Source: Mesostigma viride (Eukaryota > Streptophyta > Mesostigmatophyceae > Mesostigmatales > Mesostigmataceae). Taken from it: a DNA stretch of 20,880 nt. The position numbers and the translations under genes were made by a program. The stretch is taken from NCBI GenBank assembly GCA_009746045.1, contig RPFO01001259.1:1-20880 (forward strand). Reading direction: 5' to 3'. Shown here one piece after another: positions 8,582 to 16,052 of this stretch; positions within the stretch are counted from its first letter, which is position 1, and every line of letters begins with the position of its first letter. The notes under the pieces were generated by a model. The model was not told the origin of the DNA, made no database searches, and was given only the letters and a program-made list of their open reading frames with translations.

Positions 8582-10510
8582 CTAGAGCTTATGCAGGGTT
8601 TTATACTCCTGCAGCAGGCGACTACACCCATCTAGCTCACTCTCCGTATACCAGACCTTATCTACCTCACTACGAGCATACATCCACTTCACCTTATACT
8701 GGCGCTGGGTACCGCGGCCCTTTTTGATATCTCTATGGGCCACGATACCCTCTACCTCATCCTCTACCTCACCAGTATCCGGATTATGCTCTAAAGGGGC
8801 AGGGGCTAATTCTCTACCAGCGAACGTGCTCTGATGATAGAGCTTCAGCTGGCTTCTATGAAAGGTGCGCGAGTGGGTCTGCCAAGAGGTAGGAATATCT
8901 ATCTCATACAGAAATTACCTACTCTAGACAACACACGGAAGGGTCCTAAGAAGGCGGGCCTAAGTTTCACTTTCAGTTCAGCTTCGAACTTATGAGCGAA
9001 GCGGCCAACACGGGGGCCTTCTACTAAGACTAAATCTCCTATTTCTATCTCAGGTGCTCTTCTATCTAATGAGGCACGCAACCTAGCAAGGTATTTGGCC
9101 TGCGCCCTATGGTACCCTGCAATAGCGTTGTCGTGTGCATTCTTCATCTTATCTAATAACGCCTGCACACCTTCTACAGTATCCCGGGACACATCATCCT
9201 TGTCCCTTAAAGGACTAGCTAAGAGAGAGGTAGGGGTAAGAGGTTGTCTACCAGTATCTAGGAAGAAGGGCGTATAACCATGCGCAGCCTGAGGGCAGTT
9301 GTTAAGGGAAAACTCTACCAACATAGATAATCCTCCCAATCACTCCCAGAGCCATTCACATAGTGCCGCAGAGCTTCTTCCACTACCCTATTCAAACGTT
9401 CTACTAAATGAGACGAGGAGGAGTGGTAGGCAGTACCGAAGGTGACCTTGGTACCGATAGCAGCGAAGAACTGCTGCCAAAAATCAGAAGTAAATAACTT
9501 ATCCTTATCACTAATAAACTGCCTACTCAAACCATGATATCTATATACGTTATTAAGGTATAGGCGTGCGCAATCGCGTGCGGTGAGTTCTAAGGGACAC
9601 GGCACGAGATGACACATACGAGTAAAACGATCTACAAAAACAAGGATCTGGGCGTTACCTCTATCATTCTTCCTAAAAGGTCCTACAAAATCCATCATAA
9701 TGGAGTCCCACGGCATGATGGGATCAGGTAAGGTCCTAGGCTCTGCTATCTGTCCTACATTGTTGGGTTTCATCTCCTGGCAAGATTGACAGGTTCTAAC
9801 ATACTCATCTACATCCTTTAAAAGGGAAGGCCAGTAGTAAGAGCGGGCTACTAGGTCCCGTACCCGTTTACCACCCTGATGAGCAGCTAAGTCATGCAAC
9901 TCAAAGAGCAAGGAGGAGCGACAGATAGGAGGGACATACAGGCGCCATTGAGGGGGAGAATCTGCTATCTGCACATATAAAAATCCACCTACAAATTTAC
10001 AAGGGTGCTTGCCTAATTGTTGGGGATGGGCAGCAATGGCAGCTAATGCTTCCGGCTCAGTGGCCGTAAATCTACTAATAAGGCGTTCAAGATCAGAGGT
10101 AGGCATCGCTACAGAGGTATCCAGAACAGGTTTAAAGAGATCTCCTACCGCCTTGCCAAAGAGAAGGGGAGGTCCTAGAGGGACTATGTTTTCATAAGAC
10201 TTTCCTGACCTAGTCGCTATATGGCTAAGCGGTATAGAAATTTTATTTTTCCCCTCCCCCCCCACCGAGGCCACAGGAAGGGCCTCACACGGGAGAGAGA
10301 GTCCTACGTGAGAAAGGAGATCAGGCATGCGAACAGCTGTATGAAAGAGGTAGGCATAGGATTCATCATCAGGTAGTTCACCATACGGGGTTACACCCAT
10401 AGTAGTAGGAACTAGAGTAGTATTGAGAACATCAAGGTCCTCGAAAAAGGAGTAATCTGCACGACGGGAGAGTGCATCTGGTACTATGTTATCTACACCC
10501 TTAACATACT
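8582..10510 (-). CDS. Integrase with C-terminal chromodomain (3' part of pol)
   Basis: Integrase joins the DNA copy to host DNA. The linker VDNIVPDALSRR lies at the RNase H end, in a different frame from the RT ORF. The zinc-binding region has H-D-L-A-A-H and C-Q-S-C (about 9780-9910). The catalytic core has the Asp of MDFVGPF (9690-9692), the Asp of ISDKDK (9507-9509) and the Glu of LVERLNR (9399-9401), a complete DDE triad. A shift near 9330 moves to a frame with PFFLDTGRQPLTP. Another near 8913 moves to an ATG-less frame that runs to TAG at 8582. That last frame carries a chromodomain at about 8602-8757 (VEGIVAHRD, QYKVKWM, VWYTESEL). Chromodomains on integrases direct insertion to particular chromatin. 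The full length suits a chromovirus integrase, and the frameshifts make it inactive as written. Confidence 0.9.
8602..8757 (-). other. Chromodomain at the integrase C-terminus
   Basis: About 52 codons. VEGIVAHRDIKKG, then QYKVKWMYARSEVD, then KVWYTESELDGCSRLLQEY, matching the three strands and the C-terminal helix of chromodomains. The first aromatic cage position appears replaced (VEG instead of YEV). The Trp of VKW is kept, and the third cage position lies in VWYTE. A reduced cage may still bind, but perhaps not methyl-lysine. Confidence 0.75.
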
Positions 10511-12125
10511 GAAGTTTAAAAGGGGAAACTGTGCTAAAAACTCCATCCAGCGCGCTTGACGAGGGGTAAGGTTGGGTTGTGAGAGAAGATGGGTAAGGGG
10601 ACGGTGATCCGTCTGGATAACTAATCTATAAGGATCAATCTCACAGGGTTCATTCAGACAAACATCAAATTGAGCACCTTTAAGAAAGTGCTGCCACGCG
10701 TGGCAACAATACACCACAGCTAATAGTTCCTGCTGGTGTACGGGATAGTTACGCTCCGCAGGAAGCATTGTCCTAGAGATATACTCGATTGGCTGTAAGC
10801 CCTGACCCTGATCCTGGAGAAGGACGCCCCCTATAGCTACCTTGCTAGCATCTGTAGCTACAACAAAGGGTTTAGTAGTATCCGGTAGGATGAGTACGGG
10901 AGGGGAGAGGAGTAGGGATTTTAGACACTGAAAAGCCGACTGACATTCACTACTCCAAACAAAGGGGATATCCTTCTTTAATAGATGATTAATAGGGGCT
11001 GCTATAGTTGCGAAACGCGGGATAAAACGCCTATAGTAAGAAGCAATTCCTAGAAAACTACGTACACCTTTAACGTCGGTAGGGGTAGGCCATTCCTGAA
11101 TTGACTTAGTCTTGTCCGGGTCGGTAGCAACCCCGGCATCTGACAGGACGTGCCCTAAAAATGGGACACTCCTACCAGAGCGAACTTTAGCACGGCGCGC
11201 CCATAAAGAATTTTCAGCCATGATTTCTAATACTTTCTTTAAATCACGTAGGTGCGTTTCAAAATCAGGAGAATAAATAAGGATATCATCTAAGTAAGCT
11301 TGAGCACAAGAACGGTCATGCTCAGATAAAGAAACAGAGGAGAAGGAAGGATCCTTTAAATCAGAGGACACTTGAGGAAGGTGAGAATTTCCCATAACAG
11401 GTCTAAGCACTTCATTCATTAACATTTGGAAAGAGGCAGGAGAGTTACAGAGTCCCATAGCCGCTACTCTAAACTGGTAATGCCCAAAAGGGGTAGCAAA
11501 GGCGGTTTTGTGGCAATCCTCAGGAGCTATACGTAGTTGCCAAAAACCATCCGCACAATCTAGTACTGTGAAACAGGTAGAACCTTTAACCTTATTAAAT
11601 ATATCATCAATACGAGGTAGAGGGTATTTAGACTTCACAGTAATATCGTTTAACTTCCTATAATCAGTAACTAGGCGAAACTTGCCATTTGGCTTAGGAA
11701 CTAACAGGACACCAGCGGAGTAGGGGGAGTTACTAGGCTCTATCAATCCTGCTTCTAATAGTGATACTAAAATCTGTTTTAGTTCCTTTAATTCGGTAGG
11801 GCCCATTCTATACATCGGAGAGTGCGTAGGAACTGCACCGTCCTTGATAACTACACGGTGTAAAACAGAACGAGGAGGAGGATAAGAAGGAGTCTTTTCT
11901 TCAAATACTTTTGAGGAATCTATCACAGCCATGTATCTTACTATTTCATTTTCAGTAAATCCCACTCCTATTGTATCCACTGTATTTACATCTATATCCA
12001 CACTATTATTAGTGATAGGTATCTCTTGTACTTCTAACTGAAGGAACATACATAATAGGTATCCATATTCCTTTAGTTCAGAACGTAATTCGTCATTGGA
12101 CATTAATACTTCAGGTATAGGTCTA
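10493..12125 (-). CDS. Reverse transcriptase and RNase H (middle part of pol)
   Basis: This part copies the element RNA into DNA and degrades the RNA. The reading frame is open from just before MSNDELRSEL (ATG at 12103) and is in a different frame from the protease. RT motifs in order are GVLLVPKPNGKFRLVTDYRKLN, then YPLPRIDDIF, F-A-T-P-F-G-H-Y-Q-F, and the catalytic YLDD at 11285-11296. RNase H follows with its first Asp in ATDAS (10850-10852), Glu in HQQELLAVV and Asp in QTDHRPL. About 27 residues (11297-11394) are inserted between MNEVLRPVMG and YLDD, where Ty3-type enzymes usually have only a few. The frame ends at 10493 by a shift inside the RNase H-integrase linker. Confidence 0.93.
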
Positions 12126-12690
12126 CAGGAGGATCAACAGGTGTAGGAGGAGTAATATCTACCAAGGATAAATTTTCTAATCTATAATGACGTTCTGGTA
12201 CCCAGTAAGAGCTATCTGGAAACCAAATGACCATAGTATCATAATTAATAGTAATTTATTATCCTGGTGCCAATCTAATCCTAGTAATACATCAGCTGTA
12301 GTGATAGGGCCTATAGTGGCCGTCAGGTTGACCGTACGTCCTTGTATGACCAGGGGAAGGGACACCGTACCCGGGGAATGACTGGTGCGACCGTCAGCAT
12401 AATGGACAGTGACAGTTTTTGTGTGAGGGGTAGGGACTAGTCCTAAACGCCTAACTAGGGCCTCGCTCACAAAGGAGCTAGCCGCACCGCTATCCACTAA
12501 CACAGAGACATTCAAGAGTTCATCAGCATGCAAGAAGGGGTCTACAACAGTATGAGGGACGGTTAAGCCACCATTCAAGAACATAAGAGGACGCACACGT
12601 AGTGGTAGGGATGATTCAGCTCCTACAGAGGTTATAAAAACAGGCAAGCAAAAATTATTATCTGGGGTACTATCTAAGGACCTGTCCAGG
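12110..12690 (-). CDS. Aspartic protease (5' part of pol)
   Basis: This retropepsin would cut the Gag-Pol polyprotein. The active site VLVDSGAASSF is at about 12470-12503, with the catalytic Asp at 12492-12494. LLGLDWH, the usual Ty3 flap-distal motif, follows. The frame is open before the first listed start (which would be TTG), so translation probably comes from gag by a frameshift near 12690-12730, where there is a G-rich run on the coding strand. Near 12245 another one-base shift moves to a frame reading YDTMVIWFPDSSYWVPERHY, which then meets the RT frame near 12120 after one more shift. Confidence 0.85.
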
Positions 12691-14370
12691 TTACCCCCGG
12701 CTGACAGGCCTACTGTTCCCCCTCCCCCCCAAATCCATAGGAACTAACCCCGAAGAAGACCCTGGCGGAAAAGCCACTGCTGGAGGGTCACGAGGGATTG
12801 AAGAGGGTGCGGGAGCCTGATTATCATAGGGGAACCCTGGGGATCCTGTCTGCACAGCATTCAGCCTACTAGGGGTAGCTGAAGGAATGCGTCCTGAAGT
12901 GGGACGAATAGGAGCACGCTGAGGGGTACGAGGAGGGCGAGCGTCGGGATGAGGGGGAGCACCCGAAAGGAACTTGGGGCACTCACGTTTAAGATGACCT
13001 ACTTCCTTACAATGATAGCAGGTGATATGAGAGACATCCAGAGCTGAAAGGTCAGTCACACAAATATCTAATTCTTCTACATAGGAGTTCTCCTCCTCAG
13101 GGGTAAGGCTAATATTATTAATACGGGAACGGGTAGGAAGAGAAGGCGTGGAGAAGAAATCTGCTACTCGTAAAAGATGCTGGCGCACATGCTTGAGGGG
13201 CAGGTCAGTAAAACGGTAGGCAGAGAACTGGCGCTTGACTTCACGCAATAAGGGTCTACTGAGGCCCTGAAGGAAGCGGGCACGTACTTCTGCGCCCGAC
13301 AAATCCCTAATTCGTACCATCTGGGCATCAAACTCTTTCATATATTCTTTGAAGGATTTGGTACCCTGCTGCAAGGTACCAAAGGCTAATCTATCCTGCC
13401 AATCTGCATCGGGAGGGACTAAATGGTTCTCTAAACGCTTAAACAATTCTGCTACAGAGTTTGGGTAGGCATGAGAGGCAAGAGACTCACACTGGATGAG
13501 GTTAGCAAGCTCAGGAGTAATGCAGGTAGTAAGATAATGAGGAACTAGTACAGCATCAGAGAGGCGCCACCTATTGTGGTTCTGCCAGGACTCTGTGTTC
13601 TGGGTGAGCAACATAATGAAGGTGAAAAACTGTTGAGGGGTAGACTTGACATCCAGCTTAGGAAGGTTGGCAAAGAGGGGAAGAGCAGGAGGCTTAGGGG
13701 GATTAGAAGAATCAGTTTTTCCCATAGGGCCACTATCTTCCACTGCTACATAAGCGGGATAGAAGGAAGGGATAGGAAAAGTTTTGGGTAGGGGTCTAGA
13801 GGGAGCCACCGTTTCAGGATGGTGCCCATAGGAGAAGGGAACAGTATATTGCTCACGAAGAGAGGAGTAGGCAAAATGATCATAATTCCTATCATCTAGG
13901 GGCATGGTACTGAAATCATTATTAACTTCTAAATCAGCCACACGGGTAGGGACCTGGGCAGCCTCATAGGCCGTCTCAGGGTAGGACCAGGAAGCAGGTG
14001 GGTAAAAGGGAACTGCACTAGGGCGCCCAGAAGGGCCGACAGGGGCAGAGGTACGACCCGTGTTAAAGGCAGGCATTGAAGGCACAGGGTGGGAAGGAGG
14101 CCTAGAAGCATTGTTAGTGAGTGAGGACCTGCTGGAGGGGTGAGCCAAGGTTGCAGAAGGGGCAGGGGCCTGGTTCACAGCAAAAGAGGGTTCATCACTA
14201 AATCTGACTTGTGAAAACGTTGTTCATAGGTAGGTGGGGTAATTGAGGGACGACGGCGACCACCAGCAACAGGAGAAGGGGGTGAGGTACGCAGAATACC
14301 TTGAGGAGTGAGATGGTGTACCGTTTCCAAGGAGTCCCGTCGGTTACCACGAGTGTTGTTATTGTTATTG

Positions 14371-14404
<34 letters not shown>

Positions 14405-14443
14405 GGTAGGTATAGGCGACATATCTCCACCCACTGGATCCAT
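12691..14443 (-). CDS. Gag (capsid and nucleocapsid)
   Basis: Gag forms the particle that packages the element RNA. I place the start at ATG 14443 (MDPVGGDMSPIP), ahead of an Asn/Thr run encoded by an ATT microsatellite. A shift in or after that run and another near 14226 lead into the long frame that continues to 12691. The capsid-like region (FANLPKLD, QQFFTFIMLLTQ, WQDRLAFGTLQQG, FLQGLSRPLLREV) matches the Retrotrans_gag family. Near the end is a zinc knuckle CYHCKEVGHLKREC (12979-13020), C-x2-C-x4-H-x4-C, for RNA binding. N- and C-terminal tails are rich in Pro and Ser. The gag stop lies about where the protease frame opens. Confidence 0.88.
14356..14405. repeat. ATT/GTT trinucleotide microsatellite
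   Basis: Interrupted runs of TTATTATT with GTT and AGT variants. On the coding strand this is AAT repeats giving Asn and Thr near the start of gag. The gag frame changes beside it, as expected for a slippage-prone tract or for sequence error there. Confidence 0.85.
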
Positions 14444-14535
14444 CTTTAATTAAGTAAAGGAATAGGAATCTAGATGAAAGCAACAAAAGAAAAAGGAAAA
14501 ACCTTGAAGGTCTGAAGCAAGGAACAAAATTAAAA

Positions 14536-14928
14536 TCAATCCTTTTTAACAACAGTAATGGATAGGGAACCAAACTCCAAAGTGAGAGGAGTATCTGAAG
14601 CAGATGCAGATGCAGCCCGTTTAGGGGGAGAAGAAGGAGGGGTAGCAAAGACTAGAGCTTCTACGGGAGGACGACCATGAGGAGTAGAACGTACATGAAG
14701 GCCTAAATCTGATTCACTATGGTCTATCAGGAATTGTTGAGCTTCGTCGAAGGTAACAAATTTCTTATACCTAACTACGTTATAAGTACGGTTTTGCACT
14801 ATCTTCCTAGCATCTGACCAAGAAAGGAAAATGGCTGACCATTGAGGGGTAATAACTACGTAATATTTGGCTAAGCTATTGTCACTGGACGAATGGGAAG
14901 GAGCAGTAAAAACACGACGCTGACTCAT
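14536..14928 (-). CDS. ORF1: RNase HI N-terminal (viroplasmin-type) domain protein
   Basis: 130 residues, ATG at 14928, intact. Residues about 21-69 match the hybrid-binding domain of RNase HI, also called caulimovirus VI or viroplasmin-type (PF01693). The features are the K-Y-Y-V-V start, an I-F-L-S-W strand where RNase HI has the V-F-L-T-W type, then R-x2-V, R-Y-K-K-F, and D-E-A-x2-F. In cellular RNase HI this domain holds RNA/DNA hybrids and double-stranded RNA. The catalytic domain is absent here. A Pro/Ser/Ala-rich tail follows (TPPSSPPKRAASASA). It lies 92 bp before gag in the same strand. Binding of the element's own RNA/DNA hybrids is a reasonable inference. Domain call fairly sure, role unknown. 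Confidence 0.72.
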   Translation of the reverse strand: MSQRRVFTAPSHSSSDNSLAKYYVVITPQWSAIFLSWSDARKIVQNRTYNVVRYKKFVTFDEAQQFLIDHSESDLGLHVRSTPHGRPPVEALVFATPPSSPPKRAASASASDTPLTLEFGSLSITVVKKD

Positions 14929-14950
14929 GGTAACGCACCTGTTGGGTCTT

Positions 14951-14960
14951 GTGACGTCAC
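14951..14960. promoter_or_regulatory. CRE-like palindrome GTGACGTCAC
   Basis: A perfect 10-bp palindrome that contains TGACGTCA, the site of many bZIP factors. It lies in the element leader just ahead of ORF1. A single short site may be chance. Confidence 0.25.
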
Positions 14961-15023
14961 GCTAGAAGAAGGGGTAGGCGACTTATCTGGGCGATCTGGA
15001 GCACCGAAAGCAGCATGAGGGCG

Positions 15024-15091
15024 GAATGGTCCAGCGCTCGTCCTAAAATCAGCGACCGAATAGTCCAGCGTTCGTCCTAAAAGCAGCGACC
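15024..15091. repeat. 34-bp tandem duplication in the leader
   Basis: GAATRGTCCAGCGYTCGTCC and what follows (TAAAAKCAGCGACC) occur at 15024-15057 and 15058-15091 with three differences. The unit is not a multiple of three, so it is unlikely to be coding. Confidence 0.8.
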
Positions 15092-15108
15092 CGTATCTCT
15101 GCGGGTGC

Positions 15109-15194
15109 GGCCGTCTAATAAAACAGCAGCACGAAGGAAAAAGGTGTAGTCTACCACGACGCTACTCGTCTCACTGTGGCCGTCTAATAAAACA
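15109..15194. repeat. 17-bp direct repeat pair in the leader
   Basis: GGCCGTCTAATAAAACA occurs exactly at 15109-15125 and 15178-15194. On the transcribed strand it reads TGTTTTATTAGACGGCC. Confidence 0.75.
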
Positions 15195-15323
15195 ATTATC
15201 CTCTATCTACGACAGGAAGAGAACTTGCGCAGGAAAACAAAACGAAGGAGCTATCTACGAAAGGGTTTATCCGCTACGAGCAGGTCTAGCATCTAGGCAG
15301 ATCGTGTCCCGAACCGGGCAGCA

Positions 15324-15626
15324 CTACTCTCCCAGCTTGACGGCGACCCGCCCATTACCTGTCAAGAAAGTGTCGACTTCGTATCCCTGGACGCGGAAGG
15401 GTTCTTGCAAAGGCGTATGTGACAAAGGACCGTCGTCTCGTTCTCTACCTACGAAAGTTCCTCCGGAACCATTGTTACGTCCTAAACTTCTACCTCCACC
15501 TCTACCTCTACTGGGCCTGATACTACCTAAATTGGTCAGGCCTCCTCTACTCAAACCCCTAGCGAAAGACGAACGAGACGGTGCAGATCTCAATGCATTC
15601 ACGTATGTGTTGCTGTAATACGCCAT
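15324..15626 (-). CDS. ORF0: RG-rich ORF spanning LTR and leader, uncertain
   Basis: A 100-residue open frame on the element's coding strand. Its ATG (15626) lies inside the 5' LTR and the frame crosses the LTR end and the primer site into the leader. It begins MAYYSNTYVNALRSAPSRSS and has an Arg/Gly-rich middle (RGLSRGG, SRGRGGGRSLGRN), the type of sequence often found in RNA-binding proteins. In the left LTR small indels break the same frame. It may be a real short upstream protein or a chance frame. No family is recognised. Confidence 0.35.
   Translation of the reverse strand: MAYYSNTYVNALRSAPSRSSFARGLSRGGLTNLGSIRPSRGRGGGRSLGRNNGSGGTFVGRERDDGPLSHTPLQEPFRVQGYEVDTFLTGNGRVAVKLGE
15460..15471 (-). 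other. Possible primer-binding site
   Basis: On the - strand TGGTTCCGGAGG begins one base after the 5' LTR end. Most LTR elements begin the site with TGG, the complement of tRNA CCA. The tRNA could not be identified. The bases GTTCC-GGA-GGAAC could also form a small hairpin, so another way of priming is possible. Confidence 0.5.
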
Positions 15627-16047
15627 ACAACCATTTACCCGAACCCGTTTATTCCAGGAATAGAGGAAGGAAACACACTACACAGCCGTGACCCAAGCCT
15701 AATTGTGTTCATTCATTCAACACACGCCGAGTAACCACACAACTAGGAGTGGAACGTGCATAAATGGTCACCAACGGTCCAACAGGCTCGGGCCGACCTG
15801 GCCCTCGCCTGCAGAAACACAGAAACACAGGAAGGTGCACAGATGCACGCCGGTCCACTACATTCTACCAAAGGATAAGGACCACTACTAAAGTACGCGG
15901 CGCGGCGCCCAAAGGCACCCAATATACCACGGTACTGTTACGAGGACAATAATGTCCCAACTGGCACTACACGTAAACCTAGAAACAACCGAGGCCAAGG
16001 ACCTAATTTACGTCCGTAACTACAACGAATTGTTACGCGACGTAACA
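15473..16047 (-). repeat. Right LTR (5' LTR of the element)
   Basis: 575 bp, paired with 5257-5826. Its outer end is a 17-bp inverted repeat, TGTTACG-CGA-CGTAACA (16031-16047), also present in the other LTR (5810-5826). As the upstream LTR it should contain the element's promoter, but I see no clear TATA box on the transcribed strand. Confidence 0.93.
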
Positions 16048-16052
16048 GTAAG
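16048..16052. repeat. Right target-site duplication (GTAAG)
   Basis: GTAAG directly follows the LTR end. It pairs with TTAAG at 5252-5256 with one mismatch. It reads as a 5' splice site and is followed by GTCTATC...CCCGTGGA, which recalls the intron start after exon 2 (CCCGTGGA at 872-879). Confidence 0.55.

Larger units (their letters stand above)
14929..15472 (-). other. Leader region of the element with short repeats
   Basis: Between the 5' LTR and ORF1. It holds a 34-bp tandem duplication (15024-15091), a 17-bp repeat 69 bp apart (15109 and 15178), and the palindrome GTGACGTCAC at 14951-14960, about 23 bp ahead of ORF1. Packaging and translation signals are expected in a leader, but none can be named from sequence alone. 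Confidence 0.6.
5257..16047 (-). mobile_element. Ty3/gypsy chromovirus-like LTR retrotransposon with extra ORFs
   Basis: A full-length LTR element of about 10.8 kb on the - strand. It has two direct LTRs with TGTTACG...CGTAACA ends, a polypurine tract beside the left LTR, and gag, protease, reverse transcriptase, RNase H and integrase in that order, followed by a chromodomain. That order (integrase after RNase H) and the chromodomain define a Ty3/gypsy chromovirus. It is longer than the usual 5-7 kb because of a separate ORF1 before gag and a 2.3 kb ORF3 after pol. Several single-base shifts interrupt the coding regions. It lies antisense to the ankyrin array. Confidence 0.95.

Noticed and set aside
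5883-14978. Octamer GGGGTAGG scattered through the element (for example 5883, 7672, 7717, 7870, 8489, 11082, 12427, 14971)
   Set aside because: On the coding strand it is CCTACCCC and mostly encodes Pro-Thr-Pro-type dipeptides in Pro-rich proteins. Codon preference is a sufficient explanation.
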